Positions 1 through 6,719 of a stretch of 11,968 nucleotides of DNA are shown one piece after another; within the stretch, counting starts at the first letter, position 1, and every line of letters starts with the position of its first letter. The DNA is from Bacteroidales bacterium (lineage in GTDB: Bacteria > Bacteroidota > Bacteroidia > Bacteroidales > P3), in contig JABUUQ010000004.1 in the NCBI GenBank assembly GCA_021443125.1, forward strand, positions 24,223 to 36,190, in the 5' to 3' direction. The notes beneath the pieces are model-generated. The model was not told the DNA's origin. It saw only the letters and a program-made list of their open reading frames with translations, and ran no database searches. The position numbers and the translations under genes were made by a program.

Positions 1-2
1 AA

Positions 3-1334
3 TTGATTAGGAAAGGTTTGGCTTATGTTGATGATCAGACTAATGAGGAAATTCGCATCAATAGAGGAACAGTAACAAGTCCTGGAAAAGATTCTCCGTA
101 CAGAAATCGTAGTGTTGAAGAAAACCTTCGCCTTTTTGAAGAAATGAAAGAAGGCAAATATGCCGATGGAGAAAAAATTCTGAGAGCGAAAATAGATATG
201 GCACACAATAATATGAATATGCGTGACCCTATCATGTACAGAATTTTGCACACTAACCATCATCGTACAGGTGATAAATGGTGCATATATCCTATGTATG
301 ACTATGCACATGGCGAAAGCGATTCGATAGAAAGAATAACACATTCTATTTGTACCTTGGAATTTGATATTCACAGACCTTTGTATGATTGGTTTATTGC
401 CCAACTTGGCATTTTCCCTTCACATCAGTACGAATTTGCAAGATTGAACATAACCAACACTGTAATGAGCAAGAGAAAACTGCTTCAACTTGTGAAAGAA
501 GGTTATGTTACAGGATGGGACGACCCTCGTATGCCAACAATTTGCGGTTTGAGAAGAAGAGGCTATACTCCTGAAAGTATAAGAGCTTTTTGTGAGGATA
601 TAGGTGTGGCAAAACGCGACAACCTTATAGACTATTCTCGTTTGGAAGGTGCTTTACGCGATGATTTGAACAAGAGAGCAGACAGAGTTATGGCTGTTTT
701 GCATCCTATAAAGCTTGTTATAGATAATTGTCCTGATGATTTTGTTGATGAACTTGAAGCTGTGAATAATCCAGAGGACGAATCAGCAGGCAAAAGAAAG
801 ATAACATTCTCAAATACTTTGTATATAGAGCAGGATGACTTTATGGAAGATGCTCCAAAGAAGTATTTCCGTCTTACACCAGGACAGGAAGTAAGGCTTC
901 GTTATGCCTACTATGTCAAATGCGTGTCTTGCGAAAAAGATGCCAACGGAAATGTTACTGTTGTGCATTGTACCTACGACCCCGCAACACGTGGAGGCGA
1001 TTCTCCTGATGGCAGAAAAGTCAAAGGCACAATACATTGGGTTAATGCAAAGGACTGCATAGAAGGAGAGGTAAGATTGTTCGACAGACTATTCAATGCA
1101 GAGGTTCCAGACAAGGTTGAAGAAGGTCAAACCTTCCTTGATAACCTTAATCCTGAGTCTTTGACAGTGCTTACTAACTGCAAATTCGAGAATGCTGTGG
1201 CAAATGCCGAACATCTAAAGAAATATCAGTTTGAACGCTTGGGATATTTTTCAGTTGACTACGATAGTACAAAAGAACACTTGGTATTCAACCGCACTTG
1301 CACATTAAAAGATTCTTGGGCTAAACAAAAATAG
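3..1334 (+). CDS. glnS: Glutaminyl-tRNA synthetase, 5'-truncated
   Basis: Attaches glutamine to tRNA-Gln in the cytoplasm (class I aminoacyl-tRNA synthetase). The reading frame enters from the left edge, so the TTG at position 3 is an internal Leu codon and not a start. The 443 visible residues align by eye with E. coli GlnRS from about its residue 115 onward, so roughly 110 N-terminal residues, including the HIGH-type ATP motif, lie outside the window. Visible hallmarks are NKW/DKWCIYPMYD-type substrate-pocket sequence near residue 92, the KMSKS-equivalent VMSKR near residue 154 (bases 462-476), and WDDPRMPT..GLRRRGY just after it. The C-terminal half is the beta-barrel anticodon-binding region, with GRKVKG.IHWV and the closing FNRT..L.D.WAK. 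The gene is intact to its stop, and a beta-barrel gene follows after 9 nt. Identification is very secure; only the 5' end is missing. Confidence 0.97.
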   Translation: MIRKGLAYVDDQTNEEIRINRGTVTSPGKDSPYRNRSVEENLRLFEEMKEGKYADGEKILRAKIDMAHNNMNMRDPIMYRILHTNHHRTGDKWCIYPMYDYAHGESDSIERITHSICTLEFDIHRPLYDWFIAQLGIFPSHQYEFARLNITNTVMSKRKLLQLVKEGYVTGWDDPRMPTICGLRRRGYTPESIRAFCEDIGVAKRDNLIDYSRLEGALRDDLNKRADRVMAVLHPIKLVIDNCPDDFVDELEAVNNPEDESAGKRKITFSNTLYIEQDDFMEDAPKKYFRLTPGQEVRLRYAYYVKCVSCEKDANGNVTVVHCTYDPATRGGDSPDGRKVKGTIHWVNAKDCIEGEVRLFDRLFNAEVPDKVEEGQTFLDNLNPESLTVLTNCKFENAVANAEHLKKYQFERLGYFSVDYDSTKEHLVFNRTCTLKDSWAKQK

Positions 1335-1343
1335 AAAAATACT

Positions 1344-1976
1344 ATGAAAAGATTTGTAATTGCAATGTTATTGGTGGTTATGGGTTTGACAAATTTTGCT
1401 CAGGCTCAGCGTCATCGTTTATCTTCGGGAGAACCCTATGATGTTTTCCTATCTCTTAAAGGTCAATACTTTATGACACAAGATAACTTCAAAGACAATT
1501 ATCTTTGGGGTGCTGGTGGAGAATTTCAGATAGAGTTTCAATATCAAGAAGCAAAAATATCTTGGGGTTTTGGCTTGGGTTATGACAGATTTCAGCCAAA
1601 AACAATGAAAAGACCTTACCTTCCTACAAAGCAATTGTTTGTTGCACAACAAGTTCCCGTAACTCTATTTTGCAATTACTACATCTTGAACGAAAGAATC
1701 AAACCTTATGTAGGGCTTGGCTTGGGTGTTGTTTGGGGAAGATACGACTACTCATTCTCAAATGCAGAAAACATCAACGAGTACTACAATAGAGAGTTTG
1801 AAGGTCAATCAGGATTTCGTTTTGGTTGGATTCCAAGAGTTGGTTGTATGATTTCACTTGACCACAAGAATGGTTTCGGTATTGAATTAGGTATGCAGAA
1901 CTATTTGAAGCAAGACAGACTTGAAAAGCAGACAACATTCTCAGCAGCATTGCAATACACATATATCATAGACTAA
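1344..1976 (+). CDS. Small outer-membrane beta-barrel protein (function unknown)
   Basis: 210 residues. The N-terminus is a clear Sec signal peptide: MKRF, a hydrophobic run to about residue 18, then a likely cut after AQA at residue 21, leaving Gln at +1. The mature part alternates aromatic and polar residues in short strands with glycine turns (for example WGFGLGYDRF and KPYVGLGLGVVWGRYDY), as expected of an 8- to 10-stranded outer-membrane barrel. It ends in ..LQYTYIID rather than the usual terminal aromatic residue. The ATG at 1344 is 9 nt after the glnS stop with no promoter visible between them, so the two are probably co-transcribed, and a strong terminator follows. The specific role cannot be read from the sequence. 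An OmpW/opacity-like or PorT-like fold is possible, but no family-defining motif was recognised. Confidence 0.8.
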   Translation: MKRFVIAMLLVVMGLTNFAQAQRHRLSSGEPYDVFLSLKGQYFMTQDNFKDNYLWGAGGEFQIEFQYQEAKISWGFGLGYDRFQPKTMKRPYLPTKQLFVAQQVPVTLFCNYYILNERIKPYVGLGLGVVWGRYDYSFSNAENINEYYNREFEGQSGFRFGWIPRVGCMISLDHKNGFGIELGMQNYLKQDRLEKQTTFSAALQYTYIID

Positions 1977-1997
1977 TTATCTGTCAAATAAATGCAA

Positions 1998-2039
1998 GAT
2001 GAAGCATGTGGCAACAAAATCCCATGCTTCATCTTTTTT
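1998..2039 (+). terminator. Rho-independent terminator after the glnS-barrel operon
   Basis: An 11-bp perfect stem (GATGAAGCATG at 1998-2008 pairing with CATGCTTCATC at 2023-2033) encloses a 14-nt loop and is followed directly by six T's (2034-2039). It lies 21 nt after the stop of the upstream barrel gene and points in the plus direction. Confidence 0.9.
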
Positions 2040-2070
2040 ATTGCATTTCCCAAACTACAATAAATGATAA

Positions 2071-2110
2071 ATTAAAACGGCGTTTCAGTTTTCTGAAACG
2101 CCGTTTTAAT
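2071..2110 (-). terminator. Strong hairpin terminator of the rnf operon (probably bidirectional)
   Basis: A perfect 18-bp inverted repeat (2071-2088 against 2093-2110) with a TTTT loop. It lies 32 nt beyond the rnfE stop. On the minus strand the stem ends in CCGTTTTAAT and continues AT-rich, giving a short interrupted U tract; the plus strand has the same terminal TTTTAAT, so the hairpin can also back up the terminator at 1998-2039. It separates two convergent operons. The arm at 2093-2110 is also part of the repeated element described at 2093-2136. Confidence 0.85.
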
Positions 2111-2136
2111 AAATTATTCCTTTGTTTTATTTTGCT
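2093..2136 (-). repeat. Dispersed 3'-end element, copy A (downstream of rnfE)
   Basis: Read on the minus strand, this begins 6 nt after the rnfE stop codon. Bases 2111-2136 are identical over 26 nt to the 8039-8064 segment (plus strand). The next bases, ATTAAAACGGCGTTTCAG on the minus strand, resemble the continuation of copies B and C. In this copy the conserved 26-mer sits beside the terminator hairpin rather than inside it. All three copies face the same way relative to their upstream gene. The function is not known. Confidence 0.75.
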
Positions 2137-2142
2137 AAAACT

Positions 2143-2736
2143 TTATTTCTTTTTAGCACGAATCTGATTTACCAAAGCAATAAGGTATCCCAATGCTATG
2201 AAAGCTCCTGGAGGAAGGATGAACAGCAATATACCATCACTGTCTGGTGCTATGAATTTGTAGCCAAAGATACTTCCTGCGCCAAGCATTTCTCTTACTG
2301 AACCAAGAAGGGTTAGGGCAAGAGTGAAACCAAGGCCTATGCCTATGCCATCCAAAAGAGAATCCACTACATTGTGCTTGCTTGCAAATGCTTCAGCTCT
2401 ACCAAGGATGATACAGTTAACAACAATCAACGGAATAAAGATTCCCAAGCTTTTGTTCAAAGCAGGAACATAGGCTTGAAGGCATAGTTGAAGTATTGTT
2501 ACGAAAGTAGCGATAACAACAACGAAAGCAGGTATTCTGACTTTGTCTGGTATAAGATTTTTGATAGCTGAAACAGCCATATTTGAGCACATAAGCACAA
2601 ACATTGTACAAAGTCCCATACCCATACCATTTATTGCTGAGGTTGTTGTTGCCAAAGTAGGACACATACCTAATAAAAGGCAGAATGTTGGGTTTTCTTT
2701 TATAAGTCCGTTAAGTACTATTTTCATTCCTTTCAT
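2143..2736 (-). CDS. rnfE: Rnf complex integral membrane subunit RnfE
   Basis: 197 residues, the usual length. RnfE is one of two homologous membrane subunits (RnfA and RnfE) that form the transmembrane core of the ferredoxin:NAD+ oxidoreductase (Rnf). Family marks are GLIKENPTFCLLLGMCP near the N-terminus, SLGIFIPLIVVNCIILGRAEAFA at about 96-118, GSVREMLG.G and the LPPGAFIALG motif near the C-terminus. GRAEAFA identifies it as RnfE and not RnfA. Cys25 (in MCP) and Cys108 (in VNCI) occupy the positions that hold a membrane-embedded iron-sulfur cluster in Rnf/Nqr relatives. Several hydrophobic helices are evident. The start follows a strong Shine-Dalgarno AAGGAGG overlapping the rnfG stop. It is the last gene of the operon: 32 nt after its stop comes a terminator, and no rnfA follows. 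Confidence 0.96.
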   Translation of the reverse strand: MKGMKIVLNGLIKENPTFCLLLGMCPTLATTTSAINGMGMGLCTMFVLMCSNMAVSAIKNLIPDKVRIPAFVVVIATFVTILQLCLQAYVPALNKSLGIFIPLIVVNCIILGRAEAFASKHNVVDSLLDGIGIGLGFTLALTLLGSVREMLGAGSIFGYKFIAPDSDGILLFILPPGAFIALGYLIALVNQIRAKKK

Positions 2737-2743
2737 TTTCTGT

Positions 2744-2750
2744 CCTCCTT
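2744..2750 (-). promoter_or_regulatory. Strong Shine-Dalgarno for rnfE, overlapping the rnfG stop
   Basis: The minus strand reads AAGGAGG, then 7 nt (acagaaa), then the ATG of rnfE. Its first two bases belong to the TAA stop of rnfG, which suggests translational coupling. Such a full match is uncommon in Bacteroidota, whose leaders usually lack one, and it supports the ATG at 2736 over the in-frame ATG three codons later. Confidence 0.75.
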
Positions 2751-3327
2751 ATTTGTTTTGATATTTCATAAATGCATCGTAAGCTTTTTGAACTGAAGTA
2801 AGGAAAGCTCTTGATGTTATTGTTGAAGCTGTAATGGCGTCGATATCACCACCGTCCTTTGTAGTAGTGAATTTGTCCTTTGCAGGATTTTTGCCTTTGA
2901 TGTTTCCTTTGGCTCTAAACCATTCTTCTGCTTTGGCTCCAAGGCCTGGAGTTTCTGCAGTCTCAAGAATAGAGTAGTCAGATACTTCTCCATCGATTTT
3001 CAAACCTACCATTACTTTAATCTTTCCGCCGTAACCATTGTTGTCGTAGGTTTCAATGGCTGCTCCTACAAGCTCTCCATTTTTTGTTGCAGGGTAGATA
3101 ACAAATGGTTCAGCATAACCATCCAATGTTATCTCTTCTGCCTCACCTACCAAGGCATCTTTGTCTGGCAAAACAGCTTTTATCGCTTTATCTTTGTCAT
3201 TCTTTGTTGTTTGGTCTATAGGCTCTTTTGTCAAAGCATAAACACCGCCAAGCAAACCTGAGGCAACAAGAGCTACCAAGGTCAACGACAAGACCATATT
3301 CTTCATTGTTGATTCTAACTTTGCCAT
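2749..3327 (-). CDS. rnfG: Rnf complex FMN-carrying subunit RnfG
   Basis: 192 residues. RnfG is a membrane-anchored subunit with a periplasm-facing FMN-binding domain that carries covalently bound FMN in the Rnf electron path. One hydrophobic helix at about residues 10-32 anchors it, followed by a soluble domain. ETAETPGLGAKA (121-132) is the conserved Rnf/Nqr segment, and DAITASTITS (163-172) is the flavinylation motif, with Thr169 as the likely FMN attachment site. The family consensus is S/T-G-A-T; here it reads T-A-S-T, so Gly is replaced by Ala and Ala by Ser. The gene starts 3 nt after the rnfD stop and its own stop overlaps the rnfE ribosome-binding site, so the genes are tightly coupled. 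Identification is firm; flavinylation itself is inferred from the family. Confidence 0.94.
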   Translation of the reverse strand: MAKLESTMKNMVLSLTLVALVASGLLGGVYALTKEPIDQTTKNDKDKAIKAVLPDKDALVGEAEEITLDGYAEPFVIYPATKNGELVGAAIETYDNNGYGGKIKVMVGLKIDGEVSDYSILETAETPGLGAKAEEWFRAKGNIKGKNPAKDKFTTTKDGGDIDAITASTITSRAFLTSVQKAYDAFMKYQNK

Positions 3328-3330
3328 ACT

Positions 3331-4311
3331 TTATTTTGTTTTTTGATATCCGAATTTATTTGTTTTAACATACTTATTGATAAGAGGTGTAACACCATTC
3401 ATAATAAGTATTGCGAAAGATACACCCTCAGGCATTGGTCCGAAGCAACGGAAAATGATAGTCAAAATACCACAACCGCAACCGAAAATGATTTGTCCTT
3501 TGTGTGTAAGAGGAGATGTAACCATATCTGTAGCCATAAATACAGCACCAAGCATCATACCACCAGCAAGGAGGTGATATATAGGAGCAACATAGGCAGT
3601 AGGGTCAATCAAATTAAGGATTCCTGCAAAGATAAACGCAGATGCAAGGAAAGATACAGGAATATGCCATGTGATAATCTTGCGACATAGCATGTAGATA
3701 CCACCTATAAGAATAGCTATTGCAGATATTTCGCCAAGAGAACCACCCATAGCACCAAGTAACATATCCATAACATTTGGAAGTTGTTCTCCTGATTGCA
3801 AGCCACCTTTCATTATGCTCAAAGTTGTAGGACCAGACACTGCATCAATAGCTCCACACATTGGTTTTGCTGCAGGCCAAGAACTCATTGCCATATTTGT
3901 TGGGAAAGAAAGGAATAAGAATACACGACCAACCAATGCAGGATTGAAAGGATTCTTTCCAAGACCTCCAAAAGTCATTTTTCCAACGCCTATTGCCACA
4001 AGAGCACCTATAAGAAGTATCCAGATAGGAAGATTTGAAGGAACATTGAAAGCTAATAGCATACCCGTAACAACAGCAGAGCCATCATAAACAGTGCTTA
4101 TATCTCCCTTCAAAAGATATTTTTGAATTAGGTATTCGAAAAGAATACATGCTGCCACACTTGCAAAAGTCAATAGAAGGACATTCCAACCAAAGAAATA
4201 AATACTGACAAGCAATGCAGGCAACATAGCTAATACCACATTCCACATTATTTTATTTGTGGACATTTTGCCATGTACATGTGGTGAACCCGAAATAGTA
4301 AGTATTGACAT
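3331..4311 (-). CDS. rnfD: Rnf complex membrane FMN subunit RnfD
   Basis: 326 residues. RnfD is a polytopic membrane subunit that, with RnfG, carries covalent FMN and is thought to contribute to ion translocation. It begins ILTISGSPHVHGKMST, the typical RnfD N-terminus (S.sPH), followed by many hydrophobic helices. GKMTFGGLGKNPFNPALVGRVFL (about 110-132) is a family signature, as is the later ATDMVTSPLTHKGQIIFG.G.GILT stretch. The flavinylation motif is DAVSGPTTL (156-164), with Thr162 at the position of the FMN-bearing Thr in the usual SGAT; Pro replaces Ala here. The start is 27 nt after the rnfC stop and has only an AT-rich leader, unlike rnfC and rnfE. Length and motifs match an intact protein. 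Confidence 0.96.
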   Translation of the reverse strand: MSILTISGSPHVHGKMSTNKIMWNVVLAMLPALLVSIYFFGWNVLLLTFASVAACILFEYLIQKYLLKGDISTVYDGSAVVTGMLLAFNVPSNLPIWILLIGALVAIGVGKMTFGGLGKNPFNPALVGRVFLFLSFPTNMAMSSWPAAKPMCGAIDAVSGPTTLSIMKGGLQSGEQLPNVMDMLLGAMGGSLGEISAIAILIGGIYMLCRKIITWHIPVSFLASAFIFAGILNLIDPTAYVAPIYHLLAGGMMLGAVFMATDMVTSPLTHKGQIIFGCGCGILTIIFRCFGPMPEGVSFAILIMNGVTPLINKYVKTNKFGYQKTK

Positions 4312-4338
4312 ATCTTTATATTTTCTTTTTATTTGTTA

Positions 4339-5676
4339 TTATTTTTGCATTCTTGCTCTTCTCAATGCACCAACTTTGAATTTACCTACTCTGATAAGGT
4401 CTAACAAAGGTCTGTTGGCAGGACAAGTGAATAAGCAACAACCACATTCTATACAATCCATTACGCATTCTGTTTCTGCTTCTTCCCATTTTTGTTGAGA
4501 GCAAAGAGTAGAAAGTAATACAGGTTCCAAACCCATAGGGCAGGCATCAACACATTTTCCACAACGAATACAAGGTGTGGCTTGTTGTCTTGCTGCTTCT
4601 TTCTGGTTCATTACAAGAATGCTTGATGTAGTTTTTACGGTAGGAGCAGAAGTGTCCATAATAGCTTTACCCATCATAGGACCACCACTTATCAGTTTGC
4701 CAGTGTCTTCAGGAAGGCCGCCACAATAATCTATGATTTCTTGCAAAGGAGTTCCCACTCTGACAAGTAAGTTCTTCTGATTTTCTGGTTTAATGCTTTT
4801 TCCTGTGAATGTAAGAACATTAGAAATCAATGGTTTGTTCTTTTGTACTGCATCGTACACCGCAAGAGCTGTGCCTACATTATCCACAACACAACCAACC
4901 TCAATAGGAAGTTTTCCACTTGGAACTTCTCTGCCTGTAAGAGCGTTGATAAGTTGCTTTTCTGCACCTTGAGGGTATTTCATTTGCAAAGCAACAACCT
5001 TTGTTCCAGGATATTTCGCAGACATCTCTGTCATTGCTTTTATTGCTTCAGGCTTGTTGTTCTCAATACCTATCAAAGCATTGTTCATATTCAAAGCCTT
5101 CTTCATTATTTCTATACCAATGAATATCTCTTCGGTATTTTCAAGCATTATTCTGTTATCTGAAGTAAGATAAGGCTCACACTCAACACCATTTATTATA
5201 AGGTATTCTGCTTTCTTGCCTTCAGGTAACATATATTTTACATTAGTAGGGAATGCAGCACCACCCAAACCAACAACGCCACATTCTTTCATCTTGTCTA
5301 CTATTTGTTTTGCGTCAAGAGTTATCTCTCTTTTTATTTCGTTTGATGTATCTATGCCTTCTTCCCATTCATCACCTTCCACATCAATATAAATCGCTGG
5401 CTTTTTGAAACCATTGAAATCGGTTGCAACATCAACTTTTGTTACTGTACCAGAATAAGGAGAGTGTGTATTGGCACAAATAAATGCTTCTGCTTTTGCA
5501 AGCAATGTACCTACCTTAACCTTATCACCTTTTTGAACAAGGCATGTTGCAGGAGCACCAAGATGTTGTGAAACAAACACAACAGCTTTTTTTGTAAGAG
5601 GGAATACTTCTATGGCACTATTTCTTGCAAACTTGTTTTCCTCTGGATGAACACCTCCTCTATTGAATGTTTTCAT
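4339..5676 (-). CDS. rnfC: Rnf complex NADH-side iron-sulfur subunit RnfC
   Basis: 445 residues. RnfC is the peripheral cytoplasmic subunit that exchanges electrons with NAD(H) through FMN and two [4Fe-4S] clusters. Visible features are the N-terminal F.RGGVHPEENK, a barrel-sandwich region with HSPYSGTV (about 71-78), the flavin/nucleotide loop GLGGAAFPT (136-144), NGVECEPYLTSD (163-174), and two ferredoxin motifs: C369/C372/C375/C379 followed by Pro, and C408/C411/C414/C418 followed by Pro. It is the short form without the long repetitive C-terminal tail of E. coli RsxC. The ATG at 5676 was chosen over an upstream ATG at 5721 because it follows AGGAGG by 5 nt and gives the family's usual start; the 15 extra residues would be basic and unlike the family. 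It overlaps the end of rnfB by 17 nt, indicating translational coupling. Confidence 0.96.
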   Translation of the reverse strand: MKTFNRGGVHPEENKFARNSAIEVFPLTKKAVVFVSQHLGAPATCLVQKGDKVKVGTLLAKAEAFICANTHSPYSGTVTKVDVATDFNGFKKPAIYIDVEGDEWEEGIDTSNEIKREITLDAKQIVDKMKECGVVGLGGAAFPTNVKYMLPEGKKAEYLIINGVECEPYLTSDNRIMLENTEEIFIGIEIMKKALNMNNALIGIENNKPEAIKAMTEMSAKYPGTKVVALQMKYPQGAEKQLINALTGREVPSGKLPIEVGCVVDNVGTALAVYDAVQKNKPLISNVLTFTGKSIKPENQKNLLVRVGTPLQEIIDYCGGLPEDTGKLISGGPMMGKAIMDTSAPTVKTTSSILVMNQKEAARQQATPCIRCGKCVDACPMGLEPVLLSTLCSQQKWEEAETECVMDCIECGCCLFTCPANRPLLDLIRVGKFKVGALRRARMQK

Positions 5677-6568
5677 TATTTCCTCCTTTCTCTTCAATCT
5701 TTGTTTCTGTAGTTTCAGCATTATTCTCTACTTCTGCCTTTGGTTTTGCAGGAGGGAAATTAACTGCATGTATCGCACCAGTAGGACAAACTGCCACACA
5801 CTTGCGACACATCTTGCATTTGTTGAAATCTATATATGAAACATTATTTGTTACTGTTATAGCACCAAAAGGACATTCTTTTTCACACTTGCCACATCCT
5901 ATGCAAGCAACATCACAGTTTTTCTTTGCAGCAGCACCTTTTTCTTTATTGATGCAAGATACAAATACTCTGCGATCTTTCAATCCTTTCTTTCTAAGTT
6001 CAATTACACCTCTTGGGCAAGCTTTGGCACAAGCACCACAACCTACACACTTTTCTTCGTCAACTTCAGGCAATCCGGTTTCTTCATTTATGATAATAGC
6101 GTCAAACTTGCATGCTTTGGTACAATTACCCAATCCCAAGCAACCAAAACCACATCCACCTTCTGAAGATAGATTTTGATTGGCTGCAATACAATCTTTG
6201 GCACCATCGTATTTTGCTTTGGTGTGAGTATTGCATTTTCCTCCATTGCAACGAACCACTGCTATAAGAGGGTCAGATGCTTCGGCTTTCAATCCCATAA
6301 CCTCAGCCACTTGAGCCATTACAGGAGCACCACCAACAGGACAAGCCTTGCCTTCAAGGTCGCCTGCCTTAACTATAGCTTCTGCAAGTCCTCTACATCC
6401 CGCAAAACCACAACCACCGCAATTTGCTCCTGGTAGTTTCTCTGCCACTTGGTCAATACGAGGGTCTTCTATTACCTTAAATTTCTGTGCTACAAGGTAC
6501 AACACCAAAGCTAATATGATTCCTGCGATGGTCATTGCCACTATAGCATAAATTACAATTGTTCCCAT
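5660..6568 (-). CDS. rnfB: Rnf complex ferredoxin-side iron-sulfur subunit RnfB
   Basis: 302 residues, the first gene of the operon. RnfB takes electrons from reduced ferredoxin. An N-terminal membrane helix (about 4-27) is followed by the Fes domain GANCGGCGFAGC with Cys50, 53, 58 and 76. Next comes a Cys-rich stretch (C107, C112, C126) and an atypical cluster motif CGFGCLGLGNCTKAC (139-153). Three standard ferredoxin motifs follow at C174/177/180/184, C222/225/228/232 and C251/254/257/261. In total this suggests about five [4Fe-4S] clusters, more than the short E. coli RsxB. The C-terminal 28 residues form an acidic, low-complexity tail (PKAEVENNAETTETKIEEKG..) that also encodes the rnfC ribosome-binding site. 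The ATG at 6568 lies about 26 nt from a plausible promoter. It is divergent from ssb. Confidence 0.96.
   Translation of the reverse strand: MGTIVIYAIVAMTIAGIILALVLYLVAQKFKVIEDPRIDQVAEKLPGANCGGCGFAGCRGLAEAIVKAGDLEGKACPVGGAPVMAQVAEVMGLKAEASDPLIAVVRCNGGKCNTHTKAKYDGAKDCIAANQNLSSEGGCGFGCLGLGNCTKACKFDAIIINEETGLPEVDEEKCVGCGACAKACPRGVIELRKKGLKDRRVFVSCINKEKGAAAKKNCDVACIGCGKCEKECPFGAITVTNNVSYIDFNKCKMCRKCVAVCPTGAIHAVNFPPAKPKAEVENNAETTETKIEEKGGNNENIQ
5682..5687 (-). promoter_or_regulatory. Strong Shine-Dalgarno for rnfC inside the rnfB 3' end
   Basis: The minus strand reads AGGAGG, five bases (aaata), then the ATG at 5676. The site lies within the last codons of rnfB, whose stop is 17 nt past the rnfC start, so rnfC translation is probably coupled to rnfB. 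It decides the rnfC start. Confidence 0.8.
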
Positions 6569-6594
6569 AGTTTTTCGTGTTAATTATTAAACTG

Positions 6595-6626
6595 CAAATA
6601 TAGTATTTTTTTTTTGACTACTAAAA
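6595..6626 (-). promoter_or_regulatory. Probable rnf operon promoter (Bacteroidota type)
   Basis: On the minus strand TATATTTG (6602 down to 6595) matches the -7 consensus TAnnTTTG. About 18-20 nt upstream lies TTTTAG (6626-6621), an imperfect -33 TTTG. Between them is a run of ten A's (6615-6606). The distance to the rnfB ATG is 26 nt, a normal leader length. The -7 box is good and the -33 box is weak. Confidence 0.6.
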
Positions 6627-6659
6627 TAATAGCGACATTTTTTCATTTTTGCGTTGTTT

Positions 6660-6691
6660 TTTGCCACATTTGGAAAAAATGATTATCTTTG
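6660..6691 (+). promoter_or_regulatory. ssb promoter (Bacteroidota type)
   Basis: TTTG at 6660-6663, then 20 nt, then TATCTTTG at 6684-6691 is a full match to the Bacteroidota housekeeping consensus (TTTG and TAnnTTTG). The ssb ATG begins 29 nt after the -7 box. It is back to back with the rnf promoter, with about 33 nt between the two. Confidence 0.8.
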
Positions 6692-6719
6692 CACCTCGCA
6701 AATAATAAACAAATTAGTT

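Noticed and set aside
5677..5721. Upstream ATG start for rnfC at 5721
   Set aside because: It would add 15 basic residues not typical of RnfC and ignore the strong ribosome-binding site placed 5 nt before the ATG at 5676.
5667..6179. 170-residue open frame on the plus strand opposite rnfB
   Set aside because: It is entirely antisense to the well-conserved rnfB, and its Pro/Phe/Ser-rich translation is what opposing Cys- and Gly-rich codons give. No start signal or family motif.
6654..6719. Upstream TTG start for ssb
   Set aside because: It would place the start before the -33 and -7 promoter boxes; the ATG at 6720 fits the family N-terminus.
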